DNA of 64,000 nt from Bacteroidetes bacterium UBA6183 (lineage in GTDB: Bacteria; Bacteroidota; Bacteroidia; UKL13-3). Shown piece after piece: positions 1 to 8,000 of the stretch (position 1 is the first letter of the stretch; each line of letters opens with the position of its first letter). The position numbers and the translations under genes were made by a program. The notes under the pieces are model-generated. The model was not told the DNA's origin. It searched no databases and saw nothing but the letters and a program-made list of their open reading frames with translations. The stretch lies in the NCBI GenBank assembly GCA_002422865.1, contig DITN01000031.1:7663-71662 (forward strand), given 5' to 3'.

Positions 1-889
1 CTGCAAATACCATAGGTTTTACATCCTCAAAACCATTTACACCTTCTTCACATGGCCTGTCGGAGTGAGTTAATGTATCACCTACTTTTACTTCGCGTGC
101 TTCTTTTATTCCCGATATGATGTAACCCACATCACCTGCTCTAACTTCGCTGCGAGGTTCCATACTTAAGCGTAAAACGCCAACTTCGTCTGCTAAATAT
201 TCTTTTCCTGTAGCTAAAAACTTAACCTTATCACCTTTTTTAATTACACCATCGTAAACACGGAAATAAGCAATGATACCACGGAATGAGTTAAACACAG
301 AATCAAAAATCAATGCTTTTAATGGTCTCTTTTCATCGCCTTTAGGTGCTGGTACACGATCAACAATGGCGTGCAAAATTTCATGAACACCCTGACCTGT
401 TTTACCACTGGCACGCAAAATATCTTCGTATTTGCAGCCAATTAAATCAATAATTTGATCACTCACTTCCTCAGGCATACTGTGTGGTAAATCAATTTTA
501 TTTAAAACAGGAATAATTTCTAATCCTTGTTCTATGGCTAAATACAAGTTACTAATGGTTTGTGCTTGTATGCCTTGGCTTGAGTCTACAATTAACAAAG
601 CACCATCACAAGCAGCAATACTGCGAGAAACCTCGTAACTAAAATCTACGTGACCCGGAGTATCAATTAAGTTTAAAACATATTTTTTACCATCACGTTC
701 GTAGTTCATTTGTATGGCGTGACTTTTAATGGTAATACCGCGTTCCTTCTCCAAATCCATATCATCAAGCACTTGGGCTTCCATTTCGCGCTTGCTAACT
801 GTTTGGGTATATTCTAATAAACGGTCTGCTAAAGTGCTTTTTCCATGGTCAATATGTGCTATGATGCAAAAGTTTCTAATGTTTTCCAT
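1..889 (-). CDS. lepA: Elongation factor 4 (LepA), 3' part missing
   Basis: This is the N-terminal half of the ribosome-associated GTPase EF-4/LepA, which acts on stalled or mistranslocated ribosomes. The gene begins at the ATG read from 889 and runs off the left edge, so about 296 of the family's usual roughly 600 residues are visible. The GTPase signatures are intact: G1 AHIDHGKST at residues 11-19, G2 RGITIK at 50-55, G3 DTPGH at 76-80 and G4 NKID at 130-133. They are followed by the start of the beta-barrel domain II. It lies downstream of, and on the same strand as, the RNA methyltransferase gene, with a 94-bp gap that could hold its own promoter. Identity is certain from the N-terminal sequence. 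Confidence 0.97.
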   Translation of the reverse strand, partial: MENIRNFCIIAHIDHGKSTLADRLLEYTQTVSKREMEAQVLDDMDLEKERGITIKSHAIQMNYERDGKKYVLNLIDTPGHVDFSYEVSRSIAACDGALLIVDSSQGIQAQTISNLYLAIEQGLEIIPVLNKIDLPHSMPEEVSDQIIDLIGCKYEDILRASGKTGQGVHEILHAIVDRVPAPKGDEKRPLKALIFDSVFNSFRGIIAYFRVYDGVIKKGDKVKFLATGKEYLADEVGVLRLSMEPRSEVRAGDVGYIISGIKEAREVKVGDTLTHSDRPCEEGVNGFEDVKPMVFA

Positions 890-983
890 TGCCGCGAAAA
901 TACTAAAATGTATGACTTATTTAATAGAATATCCGCATGTTGGGCAAAAATAATTTGATGCCGTTTAAAAGTTAAGACAAAGG

Positions 984-1739
984 TTAAATTAGGTAGTTTT
1001 TATTTCGTGCCCTAGCATCACAAATAATGGCTGCTGCAATACCTGCGTTTAGGCTTTCTGCACCACCTAATTTAGGTATGGTTATTGGGGTTGAAATATA
1101 AGGTAATAAATCTTCAGAAATTCCTTTCCCCTCATTACCAATAAGTAATAAACCTTCTTCTTGGATGTTTGTATGGTATAAAGATTCACCTTTCATTAAC
1201 GCTCCATATACAGGTAGTGTGTTGTTTTTTAGAAGCTCGCTCAATTCGGTACAGTATACATTAACTCTAGCAAATGAACCCATGGTGGCTTGAATAGTTT
1301 TTGGGTTGTAAATATCAACACAATCTTCGCTGCAAACAATGTTTTTTATACCATACCAATCGGCAATGCGCACTATGGTTCCGAGGTTTCCGGGATCTTG
1401 TATGCCATCTAACAAAATAGTGAAATGACCATCTAAAAGTTGCATGTCAAATTCTTTTTCCGGCATTTCAACTAGTGCTAAAACATCTTGAGGTGCCTGA
1501 AGTAAACTGGTTTTTTTAAGTTCTTCTTCAGAAACTGTTATCAACTCGGTATTGTTTTTGATATCTTGCGCAAAAGCATCAGCCCAATTTGATGTAGCTA
1601 TAATGCAATTTATGTGGTAGTTTGATGTTAATAACTCGGCAATTTGTTTTTTACCTTCCACAACAAAAAGCTTTAATTCGCTACGATGCTTTTTTAAATT
1701 TAACGAGTGTATAAGTTTGATGCGCGCTTTTGATAACAT
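984..1739 (-). CDS. SpoU/TrmH-family RNA 2'-O-ribose methyltransferase
   Basis: This is a 251-residue SPOUT-fold methyltransferase that moves a methyl group from S-adenosylmethionine to a ribose 2'-OH in rRNA or tRNA. The three SpoU motifs are visible: DPGNLGTIVR (motif 1) in the middle, LLIGNEGKGIS (motif 2), and the C-terminal IPKLGGAESLNAGIAAAI (motif 3), which forms the trefoil knot. An N-terminal substrate-binding domain starts SKARIKLIHSL and includes LFVVEGKKQ. The open frame extends further upstream, but family alignment places the start at the ATG read from 1739. That start overlaps the 5' end of the divergent tamL gene by 20 bases. The exact RNA target cannot be told from sequence. 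Confidence 0.93.
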   Translation of the reverse strand: MLSKARIKLIHSLNLKKHRSELKLFVVEGKKQIAELLTSNYHINCIIATSNWADAFAQDIKNNTELITVSEEELKKTSLLQAPQDVLALVEMPEKEFDMQLLDGHFTILLDGIQDPGNLGTIVRIADWYGIKNIVCSEDCVDIYNPKTIQATMGSFARVNVYCTELSELLKNNTLPVYGALMKGESLYHTNIQEEGLLLIGNEGKGISEDLLPYISTPITIPKLGGAESLNAGIAAAIICDARARNKNYLI

Positions 1740-4035
1740 AAATAAATACCTTCCTTTAATGCTTATGGCATTTGTTTTAAACGCGTGCAATATAACCAAA
1801 CAACTCCGTGACTCACAACAACAATTATATAAAGGTAGTACTATAAAGGTTATTGGAGAAACACGTAATGATGTGGTTAATCCCATTAGTGATAATTTAA
1901 AACAAAAACCCAACAAGAAGTTTTTAGGTATTACCAAGCTTAAAATGCGCATGTATTATTTTGGCTCTAAACATGGTGATGGTAAAATAGGCGCATACAT
2001 GCGTGATAAATATGGAGAACCTCCTGTTATTCTTGATACTGCTTTTATAGAATCATCGATTAAAGGAATGAAAGGTTATTTAAGGAGTGTTGGTTTTTAT
2101 TATCCTGTTATTAATTACGAGGTTAAATCGCGTAGGCAAAGAGCAACTGTAAATTATGTAATCAATACGGGTAACGTATATCATATTGGTTCTTATCAAA
2201 TAAATTGTGCAGATAAAAACTTGTACGATATTATTAAAGGCAATGAAAAAGAAGCACTTGTAATACCTGGATATAGACTTAAGCAAGACGTTTTGCTTGA
2301 TGAGCAAAAGAGAATAGTATCTTTACTACGCAATTATGGTTATTACACATTTAGTACCGAGTTTGTTGGTTTTGATGTAGATACAGCTAATAACAATGGT
2401 AATGTAAATGTGTCTTTAAATATATTAAACAAAGGAATATATGAAGTACATAAAGTACATATAAATAAAAATATTTATGTGAACATTGAACCCAATTACG
2501 ATATAAATACTTATAAAAATAAGGATACCATTAACACACCTTTTTTCTATTATATACCTAATCGTTACCAATTAAATCATAAAGTTTTAGAACAAAATAT
2601 GTTTTTAACTTCAGGTGATGTGTTTAAACAACAGGCATTAACAGTAACATACAATCGGTTAGGTGATTTGTCTGTATTCAAGTACATCAACATAACTCCA
2701 AAGCCTTATGTACAAAATGATACCCAATATATTGATTACTACGTAAGGTTGTCACCAAATATAAAATATGACTATATTATTGAACCACAAGCCATATATA
2801 GTGATCAAAACAATACATTCACTAATCAATCCAGTAATGGTAACTACGGTGTTGCTGCTATTTTGCAATTTAATAACCGCAATACATTTAAAAATGCAGA
2901 ATTACTAAAACTTACCTACCGTTCTTCTTTTGAAGCACAAGGTAAAGTAAATGGCACAAGCTGGTTTAATGCTACAGAGCAAAGCTTAACAGCTAGTTTA
3001 ACTTTTCCAAGATTGTTGTTGTTCCCTAAATTAGATAAGAATTATAGGTTTATTAATACCCGTTCTATACTAACTACCTCTGGTATTTATGAGTTAAATA
3101 CTAATTTTGAAAGACGCGTGTTTACAACAGGTATTATTTATCAGCTAAATAAAAAATACATATCTTTTTATATTACCCCATTTGAGGTAAGTTATACCAG
3201 AAATACTGTTAATTCAGATACCTTACAATCGCTCATTAACAAAGATATTTACTTGTTTAGCATGTTCAGTAACAACCTCATATTAGGAGGGCGATTCGGT
3301 TTTACGTACTCTGATAAAGCCAAAAATAAGGGTAATCATTATGTTTTTATTCGTTGGGATGTTTTGGAACTAAGTGGCAACACAGCAACTGCTCTAAATA
3401 AAATATTAGATCGGCCATTCAATGAAACGAATACCTATAATATTTTAGGTGTTAACTATTCGCAATTTGCTAAAACAGCCCTAGACTTCAGGTATAACAC
3501 AAAGCATGATGAAAATAATGCTACCGTATTCAGGGTATTTGCTGGTGTTGGGTTACCTTATGGAAATTCACCAAAGTTTTTGCCTTTTGAAAGACGTTTT
3601 TGGGTTGGTGGTGCAAATAGTTTAAGGGCATGGCTTCCAAGGTCGCTTGGGCCTGGTGGATATTATGAATTTGGCCAAATAGATTATAGCGGAGATGTAA
3701 AACTTGAATTTAATGCAGAGTATAGGTTTAATATGTATAACCGTTGGCTTGAAGGGGCATTTTTTGTTGATGCAGGTAATGTATGGATGACTAAAAAAGA
3801 TGATGCAAGGCCACTTGCTAACTTTGCCTTTGACCGCTTTGCAAATGAGTTAGGCATAGGAACAGGATTTGGCACTCGTCTTAACTTCGATGTAATACTT
3901 ATTCGCCTAGATTTTGCCATTCCATTACACGATCCAAGTTATAATGTTGGGAGCAGGTGGGTGATTAATAACTTCAATCAAGATTGGTTGTTTGATAACC
4001 TTAACTTTAATTTTGGTATTGGTTACCCATTCTAA
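1720..4035 (+). CDS. tamL: BamA/TamA-family outer-membrane lipoprotein (TamL-like)
   Basis: This 771-residue outer-membrane protein of the Omp85/BamA superfamily has a lipoprotein signal peptide with lipobox LNAC (Cys23), the hallmark of the Bacteroidota TamL branch. TamL is thought to work with TamB in outer-membrane protein or lipid export. POTRA-like repeats fill the first half, for example SIKGMKGYLRSVGFYYPVINYEV. The C-terminal surface-antigen barrel contains RRFWVGGANSLRAW and ends in a terminal Phe (IGYPF). A TTG three bases upstream is also in frame, but the ATG at 1720 fits the signal peptide better. No tamB gene is in the window. The first 20 bases overlap the divergent methyltransferase gene. 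Confidence 0.88.
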   Translation: MRAFDNINKYLPLMLMAFVLNACNITKQLRDSQQQLYKGSTIKVIGETRNDVVNPISDNLKQKPNKKFLGITKLKMRMYYFGSKHGDGKIGAYMRDKYGEPPVILDTAFIESSIKGMKGYLRSVGFYYPVINYEVKSRRQRATVNYVINTGNVYHIGSYQINCADKNLYDIIKGNEKEALVIPGYRLKQDVLLDEQKRIVSLLRNYGYYTFSTEFVGFDVDTANNNGNVNVSLNILNKGIYEVHKVHINKNIYVNIEPNYDINTYKNKDTINTPFFYYIPNRYQLNHKVLEQNMFLTSGDVFKQQALTVTYNRLGDLSVFKYINITPKPYVQNDTQYIDYYVRLSPNIKYDYIIEPQAIYSDQNNTFTNQSSNGNYGVAAILQFNNRNTFKNAELLKLTYRSSFEAQGKVNGTSWFNATEQSLTASLTFPRLLLFPKLDKNYRFINTRSILTTSGIYELNTNFERRVFTTGIIYQLNKKYISFYITPFEVSYTRNTVNSDTLQSLINKDIYLFSMFSNNLILGGRFGFTYSDKAKNKGNHYVFIRWDVLELSGNTATALNKILDRPFNETNTYNILGVNYSQFAKTALDFRYNTKHDENNATVFRVFAGVGLPYGNSPKFLPFERRFWVGGANSLRAWLPRSLGPGGYYEFGQIDYSGDVKLEFNAEYRFNMYNRWLEGAFFVDAGNVWMTKKDDARPLANFAFDRFANELGIGTGFGTRLNFDVILIRLDFAIPLHDPSYNVGSRWVINNFNQDWLFDNLNFNFGIGYPF

Positions 4036-4036
4036 A

Positions 4037-4068
4037 AAAAAAGCGGCTATTCTAATAGCCGCTTTAAA
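4037..4068 (-). terminator. Bidirectional terminator between convergent genes
   Basis: An 11-bp perfect stem (aaagcggctat at 4040-4050 and its complement at 4055-4065, 4-nt loop) sits between the convergent stops of tamL and the small secreted protein. On the minus strand the stem runs into a long T tract, and there is a weaker T stretch on the plus strand. Confidence 0.85.
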
Positions 4069-4085
4069 TTTAATACACTATTTTG

Positions 4086-4535
4086 TTAGTGGCTAAATGA
4101 ACGCCCGTTCATTAGAAAGTACTCTATTAGCGTGTTTTTACCTTTAGTTATTTCAACGGCATAAAGTTTCCCATTACTACTCAATTCTATCATTGCCTTG
4201 CTAATACCATACTCTGGGTATGTTGTTTTTAATTGGTTAACAACTAAAACAGGTAGTTCGTTAGCATCAATGATTGTAAATGTTTTAATCCATTTCCCAT
4301 CTGCACTAAACTGCGATTCATAGGTACGGTTGTTATCAATGTACTTTACTTTGTAAATAGTAATGGTTTCTTTTTCCCAAATGGTATCTGTTGCACCTCC
4401 GGAGTTTTGGCTTAAGTACGATTTAATAACCGGTTCGGGTACCGCACTTTTTTTTAAAGGTTGATTGGTGCCGGCTTGGGCCATCGCAGCATAACCCAAC
4501 ACCGATAAGATGGCACTAAATAATATTTTTTTCAT
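4086..4535 (-). CDS. Secreted PepSY-like protein
   Basis: A 149-residue protein with a signal peptide (MKKILFSAILSVLGYAAMAQ). The rest is a single small alpha/beta domain with stretches such as WEKETITIYKVKYI and QLKTTYPEYGISKAMIEL. This resembles the PepSY-like (DUF2874, beta-lactamase-inhibitor-like) periplasmic proteins of Bacteroidota, which generally have no assigned function. The pattern of predicted strand, acidic turn and 'YPEY' helix is the basis for the call; no catalytic residues are visible. It stands alone, convergent with tamL and divergent from lon. Confidence 0.55.
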   Translation of the reverse strand: MKKILFSAILSVLGYAAMAQAGTNQPLKKSAVPEPVIKSYLSQNSGGATDTIWEKETITIYKVKYIDNNRTYESQFSADGKWIKTFTIIDANELPVLVVNQLKTTYPEYGISKAMIELSSNGKLYAVEITKGKNTLIEYFLMNGRSFSH

Positions 4536-4647
4536 GAGTTGTAGTTGTTATGTGCAATATAACTAACAAAATGTATTTTGCAATACTTGGCATAGTGATT
4601 GAATTATAGAAAGCCCATTAATATATTACTTAAACTAAATCAGCAAA

Positions 4648-7104
4648 ATGGATATAAATAAAGATATAAACTTCATGTTATCAGGAGTTATGAACGATGA
4701 TGGCGATAGCCAAGAGTACATTTCATTACTGTCGCAAGAAGAAGAAGAAGAAATGAATAAGGAAATTTTGCCTGAAACGCTGCCAATTTTGCCGCTGCGT
4801 AATACGGTGCTGTTTCCTGGAGTGGTAATACCAATTACAGTTGGAAGAGATAAATCCATTAACTTGATAAAAGATGCCCATAAGGGTACCAAAATGGTAG
4901 GTGTTGTGGCCCAAACCAACGCAGATATTGAAGATCCAGAATTTAGCGATTTACATAAAGTAGGTACAGTTGCGCAAATTATTAAGATGTTGCGCATGCC
5001 AGATGGTAGCACAACCGTTATTATACAAGGTAAAAAACGTTTCCGCTTATTGGAATGTGCGCAAACCGAACCTTATTTTATTGCAAAAATAGCTTCGTTT
5101 GATGAAGCTAAAATGGAAGTGAGCGAAAACTCAACCGCTCTGATATCATCCGTTAAAGACCTTGCTAATCAAATTATCAGTTTATCGCCACACATACCAA
5201 CTGAGGCCAGTATTGCACTAAAAAATATTGATAGCCCAAGCTTTTTGTTAAACTTTATTTCATCAAACTTAAATGTTGATTTAACAGCTAAACAACAACT
5301 ATTGGAGTTAGATGATATCAATATACGTAGTAACAAAATTTTGGAACATTTGAGTAAAGAAATTCAAATGTTGCAATTAAAAAATCAAATTCAAACCAAG
5401 GTTAAAGGCGATTTAGATAAACAACAACGCGATTATTTTTTGCAACAACAAATTAAAGCTTTGCAAGAAGAGTTAGGTGGTGATTCACCCGAAAGAGATA
5501 TCGATAATTTTTTAAAATTAGGCGAAGAAAAAAAGTGGAGTAAAGATGTATTTGAGTCGTTTAAAAAAGAAGTTGAACGCCTGCGCAGAATGAACCCAAT
5601 GGCTCCGGATTATGGAGTACAGCACAGTTATTTACAGTTGTTGCTTGATTTGCCTTGGAGTGATTTTACTACCGATAGTTTTGATTTAAAAAATGCCAAA
5701 AAGATTTTAGATGAAGACCATTTTGGTTTAGAAAAAGTGAAAGAGCGTATTCTGGAATACTTAGCTGTAATCAAACTTAAGGGCGACATGAAAAGTCCTA
5801 TACTTTGCCTTTACGGTCCTCCGGGTGTGGGTAAAACCAGCTTGGGTAAAAGTATTGCAAAGGCTTTAGGTCGTAAATATGCACGTATAGCTTTGGGTGG
5901 TTTACATGATGAAAGTGAAATTCGTGGTCACCGCAGAACATATATAGGTGCCATGCCCGGACGTATCATACAAAATCTTAAAAAAGTAAAAAGCAATAAT
6001 CCTGTTTTTGTCTTGGATGAGATTGATAAAATCAGTAGAGATTTTCGTGGCGACCCCTCAAGTGCTTTACTTGAAGTGCTAGATCCTGAACAAAACAATA
6101 CTTTTCACGATAACTTTGTAGAAATAGAATACGACTTGAGTAACGTATTGTTTATTGCTACAGCAAACTCTTTAGATACGATTCAGCCAGCTTTGTTGGA
6201 TAGGATGGAAATTATTGAGATTAATGGTTATACTTTGGAAGAAAAAGTTCAGATAGCCAATAAATATTTATTACCAAAACAACTTGAAAACCATGGTTTA
6301 ACCACCAAAGATTTAAAGGTTGATAACAAAGCTTTTGAAAAAATTATTGACCAATACACCCGTGAAAGTGGGGTAAGGGGACTTGATAAACAAATTGCTC
6401 AGCTGGCCAGATATGCTGCAAAAGAAAAGGTTATGAACAATGCGAAACAATTAAGCATTTCATTGGCCAATGTAAGTAAGGTTTTAGGGGTTGAAAAAGT
6501 AGATAAAGAAACATATGCAGACAATTCTAATGCTGGTGTAGTTACAGGTTTAGCATGGACATCGGTTGGAGGTGAGATATTGTTTATTGAAAGTAGCTTA
6601 ACTCCGGGTACAGGTAAATTAACCTTAACAGGCAAGTTGGGTGATGTTATGAAAGAATCAGCTGTTACAGCTTTAACTTATCTAAAAGCACATGCACACG
6701 ATTTTAAAATTGAAACACGTTTATTTGATAAGTATGACGTTCACATTCACGTTCCTGCTGGTGCAGTGCCAAAAGATGGTCCATCGGCAGGTGTTACTAT
6801 TTTAACTTCATTAACCAGTTTGTTTACACAACGCAAAGTAAAATCTAAATTAGCCATGACAGGTGAGATAACTTTGCGCGGAAAAGTGTTACCAATTGGT
6901 GGTGTGAAAGAAAAGATTTTAGCAGCCAAACGTGCAGGCATTACTGATATTTTATTGCCGGAATCAAATCGAAAAGATGTAGAAGACATTGCCAAAATTT
7001 ATACCAAAGGACTTAAGTTCAAGTATGTAAGCGATATGATGGATGTAGTTAAATTTAGTGTTACTAAAGATAAAGTTACTAATCCCATTTTGTTTAAGTT
7101 TTAG
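4648..7104 (+). CDS. lon: ATP-dependent protease Lon
   Basis: An 818-residue LonA protease that unfolds and degrades misfolded and short-lived regulatory proteins in the cytoplasm. Domains in order are: an N-terminal substrate-binding LON domain beginning near LPILPLRNTVLFPG; a coiled-coil linker (about 240-310, QQRDYFLQQQIKALQEEL); an AAA+ module with Walker A GPPGVGKTS (390-398) and Walker B VFVLDE (453-458); and the C-terminal S16 protease with the catalytic dyad Ser713 (KDGPSAG) and Lys756 (GGVKEK). All catalytic residues are present and the length is normal. It is a single-gene unit closed by a terminator. No heat-shock operator is obvious in the upstream 112 bases. Confidence 0.98.
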   Translation: MDINKDINFMLSGVMNDDGDSQEYISLLSQEEEEEMNKEILPETLPILPLRNTVLFPGVVIPITVGRDKSINLIKDAHKGTKMVGVVAQTNADIEDPEFSDLHKVGTVAQIIKMLRMPDGSTTVIIQGKKRFRLLECAQTEPYFIAKIASFDEAKMEVSENSTALISSVKDLANQIISLSPHIPTEASIALKNIDSPSFLLNFISSNLNVDLTAKQQLLELDDINIRSNKILEHLSKEIQMLQLKNQIQTKVKGDLDKQQRDYFLQQQIKALQEELGGDSPERDIDNFLKLGEEKKWSKDVFESFKKEVERLRRMNPMAPDYGVQHSYLQLLLDLPWSDFTTDSFDLKNAKKILDEDHFGLEKVKERILEYLAVIKLKGDMKSPILCLYGPPGVGKTSLGKSIAKALGRKYARIALGGLHDESEIRGHRRTYIGAMPGRIIQNLKKVKSNNPVFVLDEIDKISRDFRGDPSSALLEVLDPEQNNTFHDNFVEIEYDLSNVLFIATANSLDTIQPALLDRMEIIEINGYTLEEKVQIANKYLLPKQLENHGLTTKDLKVDNKAFEKIIDQYTRESGVRGLDKQIAQLARYAAKEKVMNNAKQLSISLANVSKVLGVEKVDKETYADNSNAGVVTGLAWTSVGGEILFIESSLTPGTGKLTLTGKLGDVMKESAVTALTYLKAHAHDFKIETRLFDKYDVHIHVPAGAVPKDGPSAGVTILTSLTSLFTQRKVKSKLAMTGEITLRGKVLPIGGVKEKILAAKRAGITDILLPESNRKDVEDIAKIYTKGLKFKYVSDMMDVVKFSVTKDKVTNPILFKF

Positions 7105-7128
7105 TTGCGATTGCAAACTTATAAAATA

Positions 7129-7165
7129 AAAACTCCCGTTAGCACTAAATTTAACAGGAGTTTTT
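7129..7165 (+). terminator. Rho-independent terminator of lon
   Basis: Imperfect hairpin aaaactcc...gtta / taac...ggagtttt with a T run, starting about 25 bases after the lon stop codon. Confidence 0.75.
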
Positions 7166-7196
7166 CATATAAGTCAGTGATGATTCAGGCATAAAA

Positions 7197-7222
7197 AAAC
7201 ACCTCGTTAGATCGAGGTGTTT
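7197..7222 (-). terminator. Terminator of the DUF6580 gene
   Basis: A 10-bp perfect stem, aaacacctcg (7197-7206) with cgaggtgttt (7213-7222), 6-nt loop. Read on the minus strand it ends in seven T residues, just downstream of the stop codon at 7245. Confidence 0.85.
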
Positions 7223-7244
7223 AGTGTGGTTAAACTTTTATCAA

Positions 7245-7784
7245 TTATTCTTGAACTAATTTTGGAACGTTTACTTGCACCAAATAAAATGCACCAAATA
7301 AAACTGAACTGTAAAATAAATCAGCAGCTGCTGTTGGTGTAAAGAAAGGAATAGCTGCAACGTAACAAGAGACTAAACCACTAAAGTTAGTGGCGTAAAG
7401 GGCAGGAGTAGCGTAAAAACCGCTCATCCAAACCATAAAGTTGGTAATCACAAAAAACAATACCGAGGCAGCAACAGAAGAAGCACCTATGCGTAATACG
7501 CTTTTGTCGTTACGCATATTCATGCCTAATAGCGTAATTAAAGCAAATGATCCGTAAACTGTAATGATTTGCTCTGGGAAATCCCAACCAGCAAATCCCA
7601 TCAAAGCATCACTTAAGATCATGGCTAAAATAGGGATAATAAATGCCAATAAACGATTACTGATATAAGCACCAGCGAAAAGAGCAATGGCACCAAGTGG
7701 TGTAAAGTTAGGGGCGTGAGGCAATAAACGAGCAGCAGCAGCTGCTAAAATAAATGCGGTAATTACTAAAAGTTTTTTATTCAT
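7245..7784 (-). CDS. DUF6580 family integral membrane protein
   Basis: A 179-residue protein with about five hydrophobic segments. The first (MNKKLLVITAFILAAAAARL) leads into the conserved PHAPNFTPLGAIALFAGAY stretch, which is diagnostic of the DUF6580 family. The family resembles the S components of ECF-type vitamin transporters, but its substrate is not established. No EcfA or EcfT genes are nearby and I see no riboswitch in the 216-bp upstream region. The residues GFAGWDFPEQ and the small polar patch near FTPTAAADLF match family features. It is a monocistronic unit divergent from the M16 peptidase gene. Confidence 0.7.
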   Translation of the reverse strand: MNKKLLVITAFILAAAAARLLPHAPNFTPLGAIALFAGAYISNRLLAFIIPILAMILSDALMGFAGWDFPEQIITVYGSFALITLLGMNMRNDKSVLRIGASSVAASVLFFVITNFMVWMSGFYATPALYATNFSGLVSCYVAAIPFFTPTAAADLFYSSVLFGAFYLVQVNVPKLVQE

Positions 7785-8000
7785 AATAAGTAAGTTTTAT
7801 ACGATGTGTACCCACTAAAGGGTTTTGCGAAAGTAATGTCCCGCGGTAATAAAACAAAATACCAATTTACAGATGTTGTTCACAAAATAACCAACACAAT
7901 AAATAGCCATTAAATCAACTTACCATACCGCTCAAAAAAAAAGTTGGTACGATTTAATTAAAATATTGAAATTGCACGTCAAAGCAACAATTGTTTTACA

